DNA of 64,000 bases from Pseudomonadales bacterium (GTDB lineage Bacteria > Pseudomonadota > Gammaproteobacteria > Pseudomonadales > Azotimanducaceae), in contig JAQXDL010000044.1 of assembly GCA_029251375.1 (NCBI GenBank), positions 224,681 through 288,680 on the forward strand, given 5' to 3'. A program made the translations under genes and the position numbers. Positions 36,157 through 46,326 of the stretch are shown piece by piece. The stretch's first letter is position 1. The number at the start of each line of letters is the position of its first letter. The notes beneath the pieces were generated by a model, which saw only the letters and a list, made by a program, of their open reading frames with translations, did no database searches and was not told where the DNA came from.

Positions 36157-37683
36157 CTAGTGATTGCCGTACTTTTCTCGTAGTACAGTCTTCAACACTT
36201 TGCCGGTCGCATTTCGTGGTAACTGCTCGATGAATTCTACCGTTTGTGGCAATTTGAACTTTGCTAAGCGCTCCTGACAATGGGACAAGATTGCTGCCTC
36301 GGTTAGATTCGATCCTTCCGAGAGCACCGCGATGGCTTTTCCGGTTTCTCCCCACTTCTCATCGTCGACGCCAATAACCGCTGTTTCGAGTATGCCTTCG
36401 AGTTGATAGATGACATCTTCTACCTCCGCTGGATAGACATTTTCACCGCCAGAAATATACATATCTTTAGTTCGATCTACGATGTAGAAAAAACCTTCGT
36501 CGTCCTGACGAGCTGCATCGCCGGTATGTAACCAAGTGTCGGTGAAGTTTTTGGCATTCGCTTCCGGTTTATTCCAGTAGCCCGGTGTGATTGTTGGTCC
36601 TTTGGCCCATAGTTCACCCATCTCACCCTGGGCGACTTCATTGCCATCGTCGTCGACAATCTTCAGTTCGATATGCGTCACCGGTTTGCCAGTTGAACCA
36701 ACCTTACGTACAGAATCCGCCGCGGCCAATGCAAGGCAAGATGGTCCTGTTTCCGTCATGCCATAACCTTGTTGGATGCTTGCCCCCGCGGCCATCCAAA
36801 CTTTAAGTGTCGCAATTGGAACAGGGGCGCCGCCGACATAGGCAGCCTTTAGTCTGCTAAAGTCTGTGGTTTTAAATTCAGGACTCTGGGCCATGAATAA
36901 CAACATGGCGGGTACAGCAAGGAAATGCGTGACGTTTTTATCGGGGTCATTGATGGTGTTTAACACTTCGCTTGGGTTAAAAGCGCGGGTCAATATGACT
37001 CGTCCACCGGCATGAAGCACCGGTAGGGTGAAAACATTCAGACCGCCTGTGTGGAACAGTGGCATGAATGTGTATTGGACCGACTCGCAACTGATACCGG
37101 CTGAACCTGAATTATTGATTGCGTTAAATAGTGCCATTGAGTGAGTAATGATGGCGCCTTTAGGATGGCCGGTGGTACCTGACGTATACATGATGGTCGC
37201 TGTGTCTTCTAAGGTCAGTTCAGCAAGACCCGTGTGGGGTTTAGCCTTGGTAAGGGCTCGTTCGTAAGCGCTATCGGTCAAATTAGAGTTTGTGATTAAC
37301 ACACTGTCGACGTTGGCAAGCTCTGCGACTCGGCGCGCCGTTTCTTCAAATTCAATATCGGCTAGTAATACCTTTGGCGAGCAGTCATTAACAATGTATT
37401 GGAGCTCAGGCACTGTAAGTCGAAAGTTGAGAGGAACAAATATGGCACCCAATCGGGTGCAAGCGAATTGTAATTCAAGCATTTCAGGGTTGTTGTAAGA
37501 AATTGCGCAGACGCGATCACCGCTGCCTACATTTGACTCGACACTTAAGTGGCCAGCAAGCAGTGCAATACGTTTATCAAACTCACTGTAAGTAAACGTG
37601 TTGCCGCTATAGAAGTCTTCGATCGCGATCTGGTTTGGTGTGTGATTCGCGTGAGCTGCAATCCAGTCATATACTTTTGTCAT
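36157..37683 (-). CDS. Long-chain acyl-CoA synthetase-like AMP-forming ligase
   Basis: A 508-residue ANL-superfamily enzyme. The start 37683 fits AAGGATGACC upstream; the next ATG at 37689 would abut the SD. Motifs: Y-T-S-G-T-T-G-H-P-K-G (about 169-179, AMP/ATP), Y-G-M-T-E-T (about 308), and the C-terminal G-D-A-A-R-x-D-E-G and R-x-K-D-M-Y-I-S-G-G-E-N. It should activate a carboxylate to acyl-CoA. It runs in the same direction as the SDR gene and could be coupled to it. Confidence 0.92.
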   Translation of the reverse strand: MTKVYDWIAAHANHTPNQIAIEDFYSGNTFTYSEFDKRIALLAGHLSVESNVGSGDRVCAISYNNPEMLELQFACTRLGAIFVPLNFRLTVPELQYIVNDCSPKVLLADIEFEETARRVAELANVDSVLITNSNLTDSAYERALTKAKPHTGLAELTLEDTATIMYTSGTTGHPKGAIITHSMALFNAINNSGSAGISCESVQYTFMPLFHTGGLNVFTLPVLHAGGRVILTRAFNPSEVLNTINDPDKNVTHFLAVPAMLLFMAQSPEFKTTDFSRLKAAYVGGAPVPIATLKVWMAAGASIQQGYGMTETGPSCLALAAADSVRKVGSTGKPVTHIELKIVDDDGNEVAQGEMGELWAKGPTITPGYWNKPEANAKNFTDTWLHTGDAARQDDEGFFYIVDRTKDMYISGGENVYPAEVEDVIYQLEGILETAVIGVDDEKWGETGKAIAVLSEGSNLTEAAILSHCQERLAKFKLPQTVEFIEQLPRNATGKVLKTVLREKYGNH

Positions 37684-37783
37684 GGTCATCCTTTTATTAA
37701 TTCTTATTTAATAGCTATTTTTGACTGCAATGTCTTTTTGGAAACGATTTATGGTTCTACCTTTGTTGCGCCTTATACGGCGT

Positions 37784-38584
37784 TCATGATTGTGCGCCAC
37801 CGGTTGCCATCAGCACTTGACCGGTAATCCAGTCGGACTCAGGTAAACACATGAGATAAATTGCATTGGCAGCATCCTCGGTCGTGCCCATTCTGTTGAA
37901 TGGCGAAGCTTGTTTGGCGCCCGCGATCTGCTCATGACTCAATCCAACTTTTCTTGGTTGGCCCTTCACTATAGAAATATTCGGTTCTTTCTCATATGGG
38001 CTGGTAAGACGGGTATCAATAGCACCAAAGGCCACCGCGTTGACACCGACATTGAATCGTCCCCATTCCTTTGCGAGTGATTTGGTGATACCGACAACGG
38101 CAGCTTTACCTGCCGAATAGGCCAGTTGAGTAGCGCCGCCATAAATGCCCATGGTTGATGAGATGTTAACGACTTTACGCACATGAGAATCACGATTTGC
38201 ATTGTCTCTTAACCAACGACCATAAGCGCGTAGGACTCTGAACTGAGCTGACGCATGGATATCGATCATCGCGTCCCATTGCTCGTCCGTCATGTTGTGG
38301 ATAGCACTGTGCCATATGTAGCCGGCGTTATTGACGACAATATCCAGTCCGCCAAATTGCTCAATGGCTGCATCAATCAGGTCGTCTGCGACACTAGGTA
38401 CAGTTAGGTCGCCGGCGATCGCAACTGCACCGTCAAGTTGTTGCGCAGTTTCTTGCGCCGCATCTTCATCGAGGTCATTTACTAGCACTCTTGCGCCCGC
38501 GGCGGTCAGTTTTGCGGCTGTTTCAGCGCCTATACCACGGCCTGCGCCGGTGATCAGAGCGAATTTACCCTGTAGTGGTTGCAT
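37784..38584 (-). CDS. Short-chain dehydrogenase/reductase
   Basis: A 266-residue SDR; the ATG at 38584 behind AAGGACGCTCA is selected over a 35-residue longer frame. NAD(P) motif T-G-A-G-R-G-I-G at 12-19, N-N-A-G near 88, and the catalytic Y-S-A-G-K near 157. Rossmann-fold oxidoreductase, probably acting on a hydroxyacyl-CoA or a secondary alcohol. Upstream of the acyl-CoA synthetase gene. Confidence 0.9.
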   Translation of the reverse strand: MQPLQGKFALITGAGRGIGAETAAKLTAAGARVLVNDLDEDAAQETAQQLDGAVAIAGDLTVPSVADDLIDAAIEQFGGLDIVVNNAGYIWHSAIHNMTDEQWDAMIDIHASAQFRVLRAYGRWLRDNANRDSHVRKVVNISSTMGIYGGATQLAYSAGKAAVVGITKSLAKEWGRFNVGVNAVAFGAIDTRLTSPYEKEPNISIVKGQPRKVGLSHEQIAGAKQASPFNRMGTTEDAANAIYLMCLPESDWITGQVLMATGGAQS

Positions 38585-39013
38585 TGAGCGTCCTTCTAAA
38601 TGTGTTGAGGTGACGACAGATCTTAAGTTTGAGGATATCAGGCCGTGAGGATCGGTAAAAGTTTGTTGATGCTTTGGTGTGTAAAGCAACGTCTATTCAC
38701 GGATGTTGTCTGATTCCTTTAAACCTAACTGACACAGATTGGAATGGCGTGTATCCAAAGTCTGCTTAGACGCCCCCTGCATTGAAAAGACAATGCACTT
38801 ATATGGCGCGAAAATGGCGCAAAAAATGGTTCAAAAAGTCTCTAAGCTTGTGCGATTTTACAGGCGGTATCATCTTGTTAAGCGTATTAAATCAATTGCT
38901 TCGGCCAAGAGTTAAGTTGGCGCAGGCATTATAGGGCAAATACGGGCGAGCCCGATTTGCAATTTATTCGATGACACCTAAAATACGCGCCAAAACCGCT
39001 CAAGGGATTATTT
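38585..39013. other. Divergent intergenic region
   Basis: A 429-bp gap between the SDR and DUF481 genes, transcribed in opposite directions, so it carries both promoters. I see one short perfect hairpin, arms TGCATTG (38778-38784) and CAATGCA (38791-38797), with a 6-base A-rich loop. Nothing else is recognisable. Confidence 0.45.
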
Positions 39014-40006
39014 GTGAAAGTCACAACTATTTTCTGTCTCTTATTTTTTTCTATCCATAGTTTTGCCGATGTCATCTATCTGAAAAACGGTGATCGTATC
39101 ACCGGTGAGATTAAAAAAATTTGGGATGAGTCTGTTTCAATTGAACCAAGCTATAGTGATGAATTCGATGTCGATCTTGACGATATAGCGTCTATGGAGA
39201 CAGAAAAGCCTTTTGATATTGAATTATACAATGGCAAAAAAGGCGACTATAAAATTGTGAAGTCCGACAACGAGGGTGAAATTATCCTTAAAGCGGATGA
39301 CGAGGAAATTATATTAACGCTGGCTGATATGAAGCGCGTCGAAGAAATCGAGGAATATTATGAATGGGACGCTCGTCTCGATATGAGTCAATCCTTAAGT
39401 CGCGGCAATACTGATAGTTTCACCGCAAACATCAATGGCAACCTTGAAATGAAGTGGGGCGATCACAGGACGATTTATGACTTGAGTACTATCAGAGAGG
39501 AACTTGATGGTTCGAAGGTGAAAGAAAAGGATCGTGTTAATGCCTCGTATAACTGGTTCTTCAATGATCCGTGGTTCTTTGCTGTCAACTTAAATGTCGA
39601 AAGAGACCCGATCGTTTTCCTCGATTCACGGGTATCCGTCAACCCTGCCGTCGGTTACGACATTTTCGACGACCCTGATCTATTCCTGAGTATTCAGGCT
39701 GGTGGCGGTTATCAGTCTGAAGAAATCGGTGGTGTAACGGAGACGGGCTCATTACTCGACTGGCGCTTAAGGTATTCGCAAGATTTTTTCAATGGTGATT
39801 TTGAACTGTTCCACAATCATCAAATATATAAAAACCTATCCGGCCGTGAAAATCTCGTTTTCATCAGTATCACTGGCGTACGCTACGATATTACCGATGA
39901 TATTTATATCAATGCTCAGCTCAACTATGACACTGACTCTGCACCATCTGATAATACAAAAAGCGATGATCTAACGATTCTTTTCGGTGCGGGTATTGAA
40001 TTCTAG
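39014..40006 (+). CDS. DUF481 family outer-membrane protein
   Basis: A 330-residue protein, GTG start behind AAGGGATTATTT. A signal peptide of about 18 residues (cut after S-F-A) is followed by a small beta domain with V-I-Y-L-K-N-G-D-R-I-T-G (about 20-31), then an alternating beta-rich C-terminal part ending in aromatic Phe, typical of a beta-barrel. DUF481 proteins are called putative salt-induced outer membrane proteins; function unproven. Ends 63 bases before the RND adaptor gene. Confidence 0.85.
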   Translation: MKVTTIFCLLFFSIHSFADVIYLKNGDRITGEIKKIWDESVSIEPSYSDEFDVDLDDIASMETEKPFDIELYNGKKGDYKIVKSDNEGEIILKADDEEIILTLADMKRVEEIEEYYEWDARLDMSQSLSRGNTDSFTANINGNLEMKWGDHRTIYDLSTIREELDGSKVKEKDRVNASYNWFFNDPWFFAVNLNVERDPIVFLDSRVSVNPAVGYDIFDDPDLFLSIQAGGGYQSEEIGGVTETGSLLDWRLRYSQDFFNGDFELFHNHQIYKNLSGRENLVFISITGVRYDITDDIYINAQLNYDTDSAPSDNTKSDDLTILFGAGIEF

Positions 40007-40069
40007 CAATCCGCGACCAATCACGTAGACTTCAGCTAACTGACTTTTAACAATAGGGGTTGTGTAGAA

Positions 40070-41260
40070 ATGCAACCGAAGCTAGGTTCAAATTTTATGA
40101 AGTGGTCGACGCAAATTGGTAGAAAAAATGTATTGGTTTCCAGCGCTATACTGACACTGGGCTTATTGTCAGGTTGTGATGATAACGCTGATCAACCCGT
40201 TGTTGAAAAACCCGCAGTTTCGGTGTTCCAAGTCAAAACGGAAGAGGTTGGTCAATACCTGGAATTTGTCGCTCGTACCGAACCGAATCAATCAGTTGAG
40301 ATCAGAGCAAGAGTTGAAGGTGAGTTAATCTCTCGAAGTTTTACCGAGGGTGGCATCGTAACCAAGGGACAAGAATTGTTTCAGATAGATCCTGATCAGT
40401 ACTCAGCATCGCTCGCTGAAGCTGAGGCAGACTTGAAGAGTCAGCGCGTAGGGGCGGCCAATGCACTGCGCAACTTGGAGCGAGGCCAGGAGCTGTCGAA
40501 AACTGGATTCATCTCAAATTCGGATCTTGATAAACTGGTGACGACATCTTCACAGGCTGAAGCCGCTGTTCGCTCAGCGGAAGCCAATCTTGAAAAAGCT
40601 AGCTTAAATCTTCAGTACTCAACAATTCATGCACCTTTTACGGGAAGTATCGGTAGGGTCAAATTCAATGTTGGTAATCTGGTCACGCCTCAAAGCGATT
40701 CTTTGGCCACCCTCATTTCAATCGACCCTATGTATGTCAACTTTCAATTGGAGGAAGCCCGCTACCTCAATTATTTGCAGATGCCGGAAGACGTCCAACG
40801 AGAGGTGAACCTCACATTACGTCTGCCTAATAACCAAGTCTACACTGGAGATGGGATCGTCAACTTTGCGGATACTCGAATAGACGAAAGCACAGGCACC
40901 GTCGCGATGAGAGCCGAGTTTTCCAACAAGAACGGTAGTTTGGTACCCGGTCTTTTCGTTACATTGATGATTGAAACCGAGGACAAAGAATCCGTTGCAC
41001 TGGTGCCTCAGGTTGCCGTTCAAGAGAATCAGCAGGGAAAGTTTGTTTTGGTTGTCGGTGATGACAACAAAGTTGTCGCCAGAGTTGTCCAGTTGGGGCG
41101 ACGCATGAATGCGATGTGGGTAGTTGAATCAGGCCTCGAGGCAGACGAGTTAATTATTATTGAAGGGTTGCAGAAGGTACGTCCAGGTGCGGAGGTCGAA
41201 CCAGTAGAAAAGACGATTGACTCGATTACCGGAACCATCACTGAATTAGCTAATCAATAG
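40070..41260 (+). CDS. RND efflux periplasmic adaptor (AcrA/MexA-like lipoprotein)
   Basis: A 396-residue adaptor. The N-terminus has a lipobox L-L-S-G-C (cysteine about residue 36 from this start), so a membrane-anchored periplasmic lipoprotein. It shows barrel/lipoyl halves around a coiled-coil hairpin (A-E-A-E-A-D-L-K-S-Q, about 120-205) and the membrane-proximal domain. It bridges the RND pump to an outer-membrane channel. Start 40070 is uncertain; ATG at 40097 gives an equally good signal peptide. Followed by the RND permease at 12 bases. Confidence 0.9.
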   Translation: MQPKLGSNFMKWSTQIGRKNVLVSSAILTLGLLSGCDDNADQPVVEKPAVSVFQVKTEEVGQYLEFVARTEPNQSVEIRARVEGELISRSFTEGGIVTKGQELFQIDPDQYSASLAEAEADLKSQRVGAANALRNLERGQELSKTGFISNSDLDKLVTTSSQAEAAVRSAEANLEKASLNLQYSTIHAPFTGSIGRVKFNVGNLVTPQSDSLATLISIDPMYVNFQLEEARYLNYLQMPEDVQREVNLTLRLPNNQVYTGDGIVNFADTRIDESTGTVAMRAEFSNKNGSLVPGLFVTLMIETEDKESVALVPQVAVQENQQGKFVLVVGDDNKVVARVVQLGRRMNAMWVVESGLEADELIIIEGLQKVRPGAEVEPVEKTIDSITGTITELANQ

Positions 41261-41272
41261 GAGGTTGCTGAT

Positions 41273-44200
41273 ATGCTAAGTCGGATTTTCATTCAGCGAC
41301 CAAAGTTTGCTTTTGTCATCTCTATTGTCATTACCCTTGGTGGACTGATTTCAATGGGTATATTGCCCATTAATATGTATCCGGAAATCACCCCACCGCA
41401 AGTTCAAGTCACGGCAAGCTATCCTGGTGCTAGCGCACAGGTTGTTGAAGAATCTGTTCTCAGACTCATTGAAGAACGACTCAACGGCGTCGAAGATATG
41501 ATGTATATCGAATCGACCGCATCGAACAATGGCTCAGGCACAATAACAGTTTATTTTGAGGTGGGGACTGATGCGGACCAAGCGCAAGTTAACGTTCAGA
41601 ATCGAGTGTCCCTTGCCGAGTCCTCATTGCCGGAAGAGGTGAAAAGGCAAGGTGTCGCTGTAAAGAAACAATCGAGCAGTATGTTGATGGGATTGACGCT
41701 CTACTCAACCTCGGATGCTATTGATGATTTATTCTTAAGTAACTATGCAACCAACTATATAACGGAGCCGCTCGGGCGTATCCCAGGTGTTGCTGAAGCG
41801 GTCGTCATGGGTGAGAAGACCTATGCCATGCGAATCTGGCTTCGCCCCGACAAGATGTCTTCCTTAGGGTTAACCGTTACAGACGTCCAAAATAGCCTCA
41901 GAGAGCAGAATGTTATTGTTGCAGCGGGCAAACTCGGTGGCAGCCCCGTGCCCGTTAATCAACAGTTTGAGTATTCAATCCAAGCCCAAGGTCGATTGAA
42001 GAACGCTGATGAATTTGGCCAGACGATTATTAGAAGTAGCCGAGACGGCGGCATTATTCGGCTTGATGATATCGCGCGCATAGAACTTGCATCTGAAAAC
42101 TACTCTATCTCTGCGAAACGAAACAGTGAAGATACGGCCTTCGTCGTCATATATCAGCTGCCTGACGCCAATGCGACTCAAGTTGCAGAGTTGGTTAAGG
42201 CGGAAATGGAGGTACTCTCTGAGCGTTTTCCGGACGGTTTAACCTATTCAATTCCCTTTGATACAACGAAGTTTATCTCGCGGTCGGTTGACGAAGTTAT
42301 CCTTACATTGTTCCAAGCAGTTGCATTAGTTGTGTTAGTCGTTTTTATCTTTTTGCAAAATTTTCGCGCAACACTTATTCCAGCAATAGCCATTCCTGTC
42401 TCGTTGATAGGTACCTTCATATTTATGAATTTGATGGGTTACTCAATCAATACAATAACCTTATTTGGATTGGTGCTCGCGATCGGTATTGTTGTCGATG
42501 ACGCAATTATTGTCATCGAAAATGTTGAGCGGTTAATGGAAGAGGAAGATCTGCCGATTGAGGTGGCAGTTGAGAAAGCAATGGGAGAGGTAACCGGTCC
42601 GATCATCGCCACCACGCTTGTCTTGTTAGCGGTATTTGTTCCTGTCGCTTTTATGCCAGGCATTACAGGAGAATTGTATAAACAATTCTCCGTGACCATT
42701 TCTTTTGCTGTTCTAATCTCCTCTTTGAATGCGCTAACTCTCAGTCCGGCTTTGTGCACAGTGCTGCTGAGTCGAGAGAAATCCACTTCGGTGGGGTGGT
42801 TGAAACCCGTTGAGCTCGGCATTAGACAATTGACCAAGAGTTACGGTGTTTTAATTGGGTTTCTGTTGAAGAAGCGATATATGACGGGACTCTTTGCCAT
42901 TGTTATTTTTGGCATCACAGGTTTTTTGGCCACCGTTGTACCAACAGGCTTTGTACCAGCGGAAGATCAAGGCTTCCTGTTTGTTGATGTTCAACTGCCG
43001 GATGCCGCGTCGACGAATCGTTCCGAAGTTGTGATGGATAAAATTTCTCACATCATCTCTGCGGATCCGGCTGTTGATGAGGTTATTACCGTTGCCGGCT
43101 CATCGTTATTAGCGGGTGTAGCGTCAAATAATGGTCTAGGCATCATCATTCTCAAGGACTGGGAAGACAGGGTTGATAGCGAGTTGTCGCTAAGTCATGT
43201 CATCCCTAGATTGACGAACGCTTTGTGGAAACTGCCCGATGCGCAAATTATGGTTTTTAATCCGGCACCTATTCCAGGCCTAGGTATGAGCTCCGGCTTT
43301 GAGTTCAGGCTACAGGATACTGAAGGACGAGAAGCCGCCTTGATGGCCCAGGTGATGAATGGTCTCATTTATGAAGCTAACCAACACCCAAAATTAAATC
43401 GTGTTTTCAGTACTTTTCGGGCAAACGTACCCCAATACGAGCTAGAGGTTGATCGTGATAAAGTGAAATCTCAGGGCGTAAATCTAGGCGATATTTTTGT
43501 CACGTTGCAAGCACAGTTGGGTTCGCTTTACATAAATGACTTTAATCAATTTGGCCGAACCTACCGGGTGATGATTCAAGCGGACTCTGAATTCAGGAAA
43601 AACCCAGAAGATCTTCGTCATTATTTCGTCAAAAATGATGTTAATGACATGGTGCCTCTAAGCACGTTAGCAACGATGCGACCGATACTTGGACCTACCA
43701 GTATCAATCATTTCAACCTGTATCGAAGTGCGAGTATCACTGGTCAGGCTGCAATGGGTCATTCCAGTGGTGACGCGATAGCCGCAATGGTCGAACTGGC
43801 GGAAAAATTGCCATCGGGTTTTGTTTTTGATTGGGCGGGACAAACGCGACAGGAAATCTCAGCGGGTAATCTTGCACCGATTCTTATGTTGCTGGCGATC
43901 GTGTTCGTTTATTTGTTTTTGGTTGCTCAATACGAGAGTTGGATGATCCCCGCGGCGGTGCTTGGCGCCGTACCTTTATCCATGTTCGGCGCATTTTCTG
44001 TGCTTTATTGGACAGGTCTTGCCAACAATATTTACGCTCAAGTTGGGTTAATTTTGTTAATAGGACTATCAACCAAAACAGCTATATTGATCGTTGAGTT
44101 TGCCGTTCAGCTAAGGGAGGAAGGCCAAACGATTTTAGAGGCTGCACTAAATGCGGCCAAGCTTCGTTTCCGTGCGGTCTTGATGACGGCATTCTCGTTC

Positions 44201-44383
44201 TTGTTGGGGGTTCTGCCGCTGGTGCTTGCCACCGGTGCGGGCGCTTCGAGCCGAGTCTCTTTAGGTGTTACCGTATTTTCTGGCATGCTGGCTGCGACAA
44301 TTCTTGGTACATTGCTGATTCCGATTTTCTTTGCTTTGATACAAAGTCTCATCGAACGTTCTTCAGGTAAGCCGAAAGGTTAA
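41273..44383 (+). CDS. RND multidrug efflux permease (HAE1, AcrB-like)
   Basis: A 1036-residue inner-membrane proton antiporter with 12 TM segments and two large periplasmic loops. The proton-relay acidic pair (V-D-D-A-I, about 407-408) is in TM4 and the relay lysine in L-S-T-K-T (TM10, about 926). Length and order match AcrB/MexB. It should pump amphiphilic drugs or lipophilic compounds. No TolC-like channel gene lies beside it, so the channel must be elsewhere. Confidence 0.95.
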   Translation: MLSRIFIQRPKFAFVISIVITLGGLISMGILPINMYPEITPPQVQVTASYPGASAQVVEESVLRLIEERLNGVEDMMYIESTASNNGSGTITVYFEVGTDADQAQVNVQNRVSLAESSLPEEVKRQGVAVKKQSSSMLMGLTLYSTSDAIDDLFLSNYATNYITEPLGRIPGVAEAVVMGEKTYAMRIWLRPDKMSSLGLTVTDVQNSLREQNVIVAAGKLGGSPVPVNQQFEYSIQAQGRLKNADEFGQTIIRSSRDGGIIRLDDIARIELASENYSISAKRNSEDTAFVVIYQLPDANATQVAELVKAEMEVLSERFPDGLTYSIPFDTTKFISRSVDEVILTLFQAVALVVLVVFIFLQNFRATLIPAIAIPVSLIGTFIFMNLMGYSINTITLFGLVLAIGIVVDDAIIVIENVERLMEEEDLPIEVAVEKAMGEVTGPIIATTLVLLAVFVPVAFMPGITGELYKQFSVTISFAVLISSLNALTLSPALCTVLLSREKSTSVGWLKPVELGIRQLTKSYGVLIGFLLKKRYMTGLFAIVIFGITGFLATVVPTGFVPAEDQGFLFVDVQLPDAASTNRSEVVMDKISHIISADPAVDEVITVAGSSLLAGVASNNGLGIIILKDWEDRVDSELSLSHVIPRLTNALWKLPDAQIMVFNPAPIPGLGMSSGFEFRLQDTEGREAALMAQVMNGLIYEANQHPKLNRVFSTFRANVPQYELEVDRDKVKSQGVNLGDIFVTLQAQLGSLYINDFNQFGRTYRVMIQADSEFRKNPEDLRHYFVKNDVNDMVPLSTLATMRPILGPTSINHFNLYRSASITGQAAMGHSSGDAIAAMVELAEKLPSGFVFDWAGQTRQEISAGNLAPILMLLAIVFVYLFLVAQYESWMIPAAVLGAVPLSMFGAFSVLYWTGLANNIYAQVGLILLIGLSTKTAILIVEFAVQLREEGQTILEAALNAAKLRFRAVLMTAFSFLLGVLPLVLATGAGASSRVSLGVTVFSGMLAATILGTLLIPIFFALIQSLIERSSGKPKG

Positions 44384-44621
44384 GCAATTTAATGCTTCGA
44401 GAGTTGTTTGGTTATCAAGCCAACATCTCTCAGTATCTTTTTACTTGATTCGCGGCTATCGACTTTGGGCCTGTCATAAACCCAACGATTCGCTTTTTTA
44501 AATTGATGATGTAGCGACGACAATGCATGTTGCGCTATCTATTCAGGATTATTAGCATTGAACATAAATGCAATGATCAGTCTTATCATCAATTCAACAA
44601 ACGAACGGCAGGGGAATTGTC

Positions 44622-45449
44622 ATGGAATCATCCATTAATTTCGAAAAAGAAGGTCCGATCGGTAAGGTGATTCTAAACCGACCTAATTATCGCAATGCAC
44701 AGAGTCGAGAACTACTCGAGCGACTTGACGAAACCTTCTCCCGTGCTGTTGCTGATGATGACGTTAAAGTTATTATTCTGATGGCAACAGGTGATCATTT
44801 TTGCGCGGGTCACGACCTTGGTACACCCGAAGAGCTTGAAGATCAGAAAAATAGACCGATTGCAGCAGGCATTCGAGGGCGCTACGACCGTTCTCGGGAT
44901 CTGTATGTTGATTTCACCCTTAAGTGGAGGGACATACCCAAGCCAACAATCGCTATTGTGCAGGGCTACTGTATCTTTGCCGGATGGATGATTGCTTCGG
45001 CGATGGACATGATTTTTGCTGCCAAGGACGCAATGTTTCTCGGGACTAATTTTCAGTATTTTTCAATACCTTGGGACATGAATCCGAGAAAAGCAAAAGA
45101 ACTGTTGTTCGAAAGTCGTTTCATCAATGGTATTGAGGCAGAAAAGTTGGAGTTGGTTAACCGTACTTACGACAAAGACGCTCTGCTTAGCCAAACGCTA
45201 GGCTATGCAAACAGGGTTGCTGAGAACGATAGCTTTCAACTAAAAATGATTAAGTTAGCGGTTAATCAAATGCAAGAGACGCAGGGGTTTAAAGCCCATA
45301 TCAATAGCACACATACTATGCATTTGCTTAGCGCGACGGCCGAGACTGACCCGGATTATGAGCTGAAGCAACCCGAAGGGCGAAGGCGACCGATGGTTCA
45401 AAAAGCCATTGAAAATTATCAACGGCACCAGTCTTCGCCTAAGACCTAA
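44622..45449 (+). CDS. Enoyl-CoA hydratase/isomerase family protein
   Basis: A 275-residue crotonase-fold enzyme, with GGGGAAT upstream of ATG. The oxyanion segments are H-F-C-A-G-H-D-L-G (about 66-74) and I-V-Q-G-Y-C-I-F-A-G-W (about 113-123). The usual Glu-rich pair after the second segment is not the classic one, so it might be a hydratase or isomerase with other specificity. Acyl-CoA substrate expected. Confidence 0.87.
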   Translation: MESSINFEKEGPIGKVILNRPNYRNAQSRELLERLDETFSRAVADDDVKVIILMATGDHFCAGHDLGTPEELEDQKNRPIAAGIRGRYDRSRDLYVDFTLKWRDIPKPTIAIVQGYCIFAGWMIASAMDMIFAAKDAMFLGTNFQYFSIPWDMNPRKAKELLFESRFINGIEAEKLELVNRTYDKDALLSQTLGYANRVAENDSFQLKMIKLAVNQMQETQGFKAHINSTHTMHLLSATAETDPDYELKQPEGRRRPMVQKAIENYQRHQSSPKT

Positions 45450-45455
45450 GCGTTG

Positions 45456-45866
45456 TTATTTTTTTATACTTGCTTCGGTGATTACTCTGAGTATTTGACG
45501 GCAAGTGACCTGGCCCACGACTTTGCCATTTTCTACAACTGGTCGCCTTCTTTGTCTGTGTTCAAGCATTGATGTGGCGACGTCGACAATGTCGTCATTA
45601 GGACTTTGGACAACAACTTTTTCTGTCATGACATCTCTGACCAATGCCGTGCTGAATTCATCATCGTTGTAAGCACCTGCGAGGGTCACCCTAAGGCAAT
45701 CCAGTTCCGACAGAATACCAACAAGATTTTTTTCGTCGTCAACCACAATCACACCGGTGATCTTATTTTCCATGATGATCTGGGCCGCTTCGAATACTGT
45801 GATGTTGGGAGACACGGTAACGGGTTGGTGGATCATTACATCCCTGAGTTCTAGAGACTTCAGCAT
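45456..45866 (-). CDS. CBS-domain protein
   Basis: A 136-residue protein of two CBS domains in tandem (about 8-62 and 72-130), with the pattern I-I-M-E-N-K-I-T-G-V-I-V-V-D and G-I-L-S-E-x-D. CBS pairs bind adenosine nucleotides (AMP, ATP, SAM) and regulate partners. No fused enzyme domain. Convergent with the enoyl-CoA hydratase gene, 6 bases away. Confidence 0.88.
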   Translation of the reverse strand: MLKSLELRDVMIHQPVTVSPNITVFEAAQIIMENKITGVIVVDDEKNLVGILSELDCLRVTLAGAYNDDEFSTALVRDVMTEKVVVQSPNDDIVDVATSMLEHRQRRRPVVENGKVVGQVTCRQILRVITEASIKK

Positions 45867-45957
45867 CCTGTACTCCTTTTTCTCAAACGTAGTGACGATG
45901 GTAGCCTTATTTTTGAATCCTTCATAGGAAATTTGAAACGGTTTACACGCCTTTTTA

Positions 45958-46326
45958 TCAACTAAGGATCATGCCGGCTTTTTCTTGTAAATAGACGAAA
46001 TTTTTATTTCTGTTACTGGTGAGGATAACCTTTGCATCGATTTGTTCATGGCTCAACTCGAATCCAACAACGATGATCTCTTCGCCTTCACCGATCTGGT
46101 GAGCTGCCGCACCATTGACACATATTTCACCCGAACCTGGTTCACCGGCAATTGTGTATGTCTCTAGGCGAGCCCCGCTTGTATTACTAACAACGAGGAC
46201 TTTTTCGCCTGGCCATAGGCCAACGGCGTCCAATAATTCTGAATCAATTGTAATGCTGCCTACATAATCGAGATCCGCTTGCGTGACGATGGCTTTGTGG
46301 ATTTTTGAGCGCATTAACCAACGCAT
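45958..46326 (-). CDS. panD: Aspartate 1-decarboxylase
   Basis: A 122-residue pyruvoyl enzyme making beta-alanine for pantothenate/CoA. The self-cleavage site Y-V-G-S-I (Gly23-Ser24 from this start) lies in its normal context; K-I-H near 8-10 and R-L-E-T-Y near 55 match substrate-binding residues, and V-N-G-A-A-A-H near 73. Start at 46326 follows AAGGAGATAAGGATT; ATG four codons later is possible. CoA supply fits the acyl-CoA-rich setting. Preceded by the 17-bp repeat array. Confidence 0.9.
   Translation of the reverse strand: MRWLMRSKIHKAIVTQADLDYVGSITIDSELLDAVGLWPGEKVLVVSNTSGARLETYTIAGEPGSGEICVNGAAAHQIGEGEEIIVVGFELSHEQIDAKVILTSNRNKNFVYLQEKAGMILS

Noticed and set aside
31451..38780. A 13-base identity (AGACGCCCCCTGC) upstream of pstS and upstream of the DUF481 gene as a shared regulatory element
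   Set aside because: In 64 kb many 13-base matches are expected by chance and there is no matching context.
44399..44441. Imperfect hairpin after the RND permease as a terminator
   Set aside because: The stem needs a two-base bulge and only five T follow; too weak to call.
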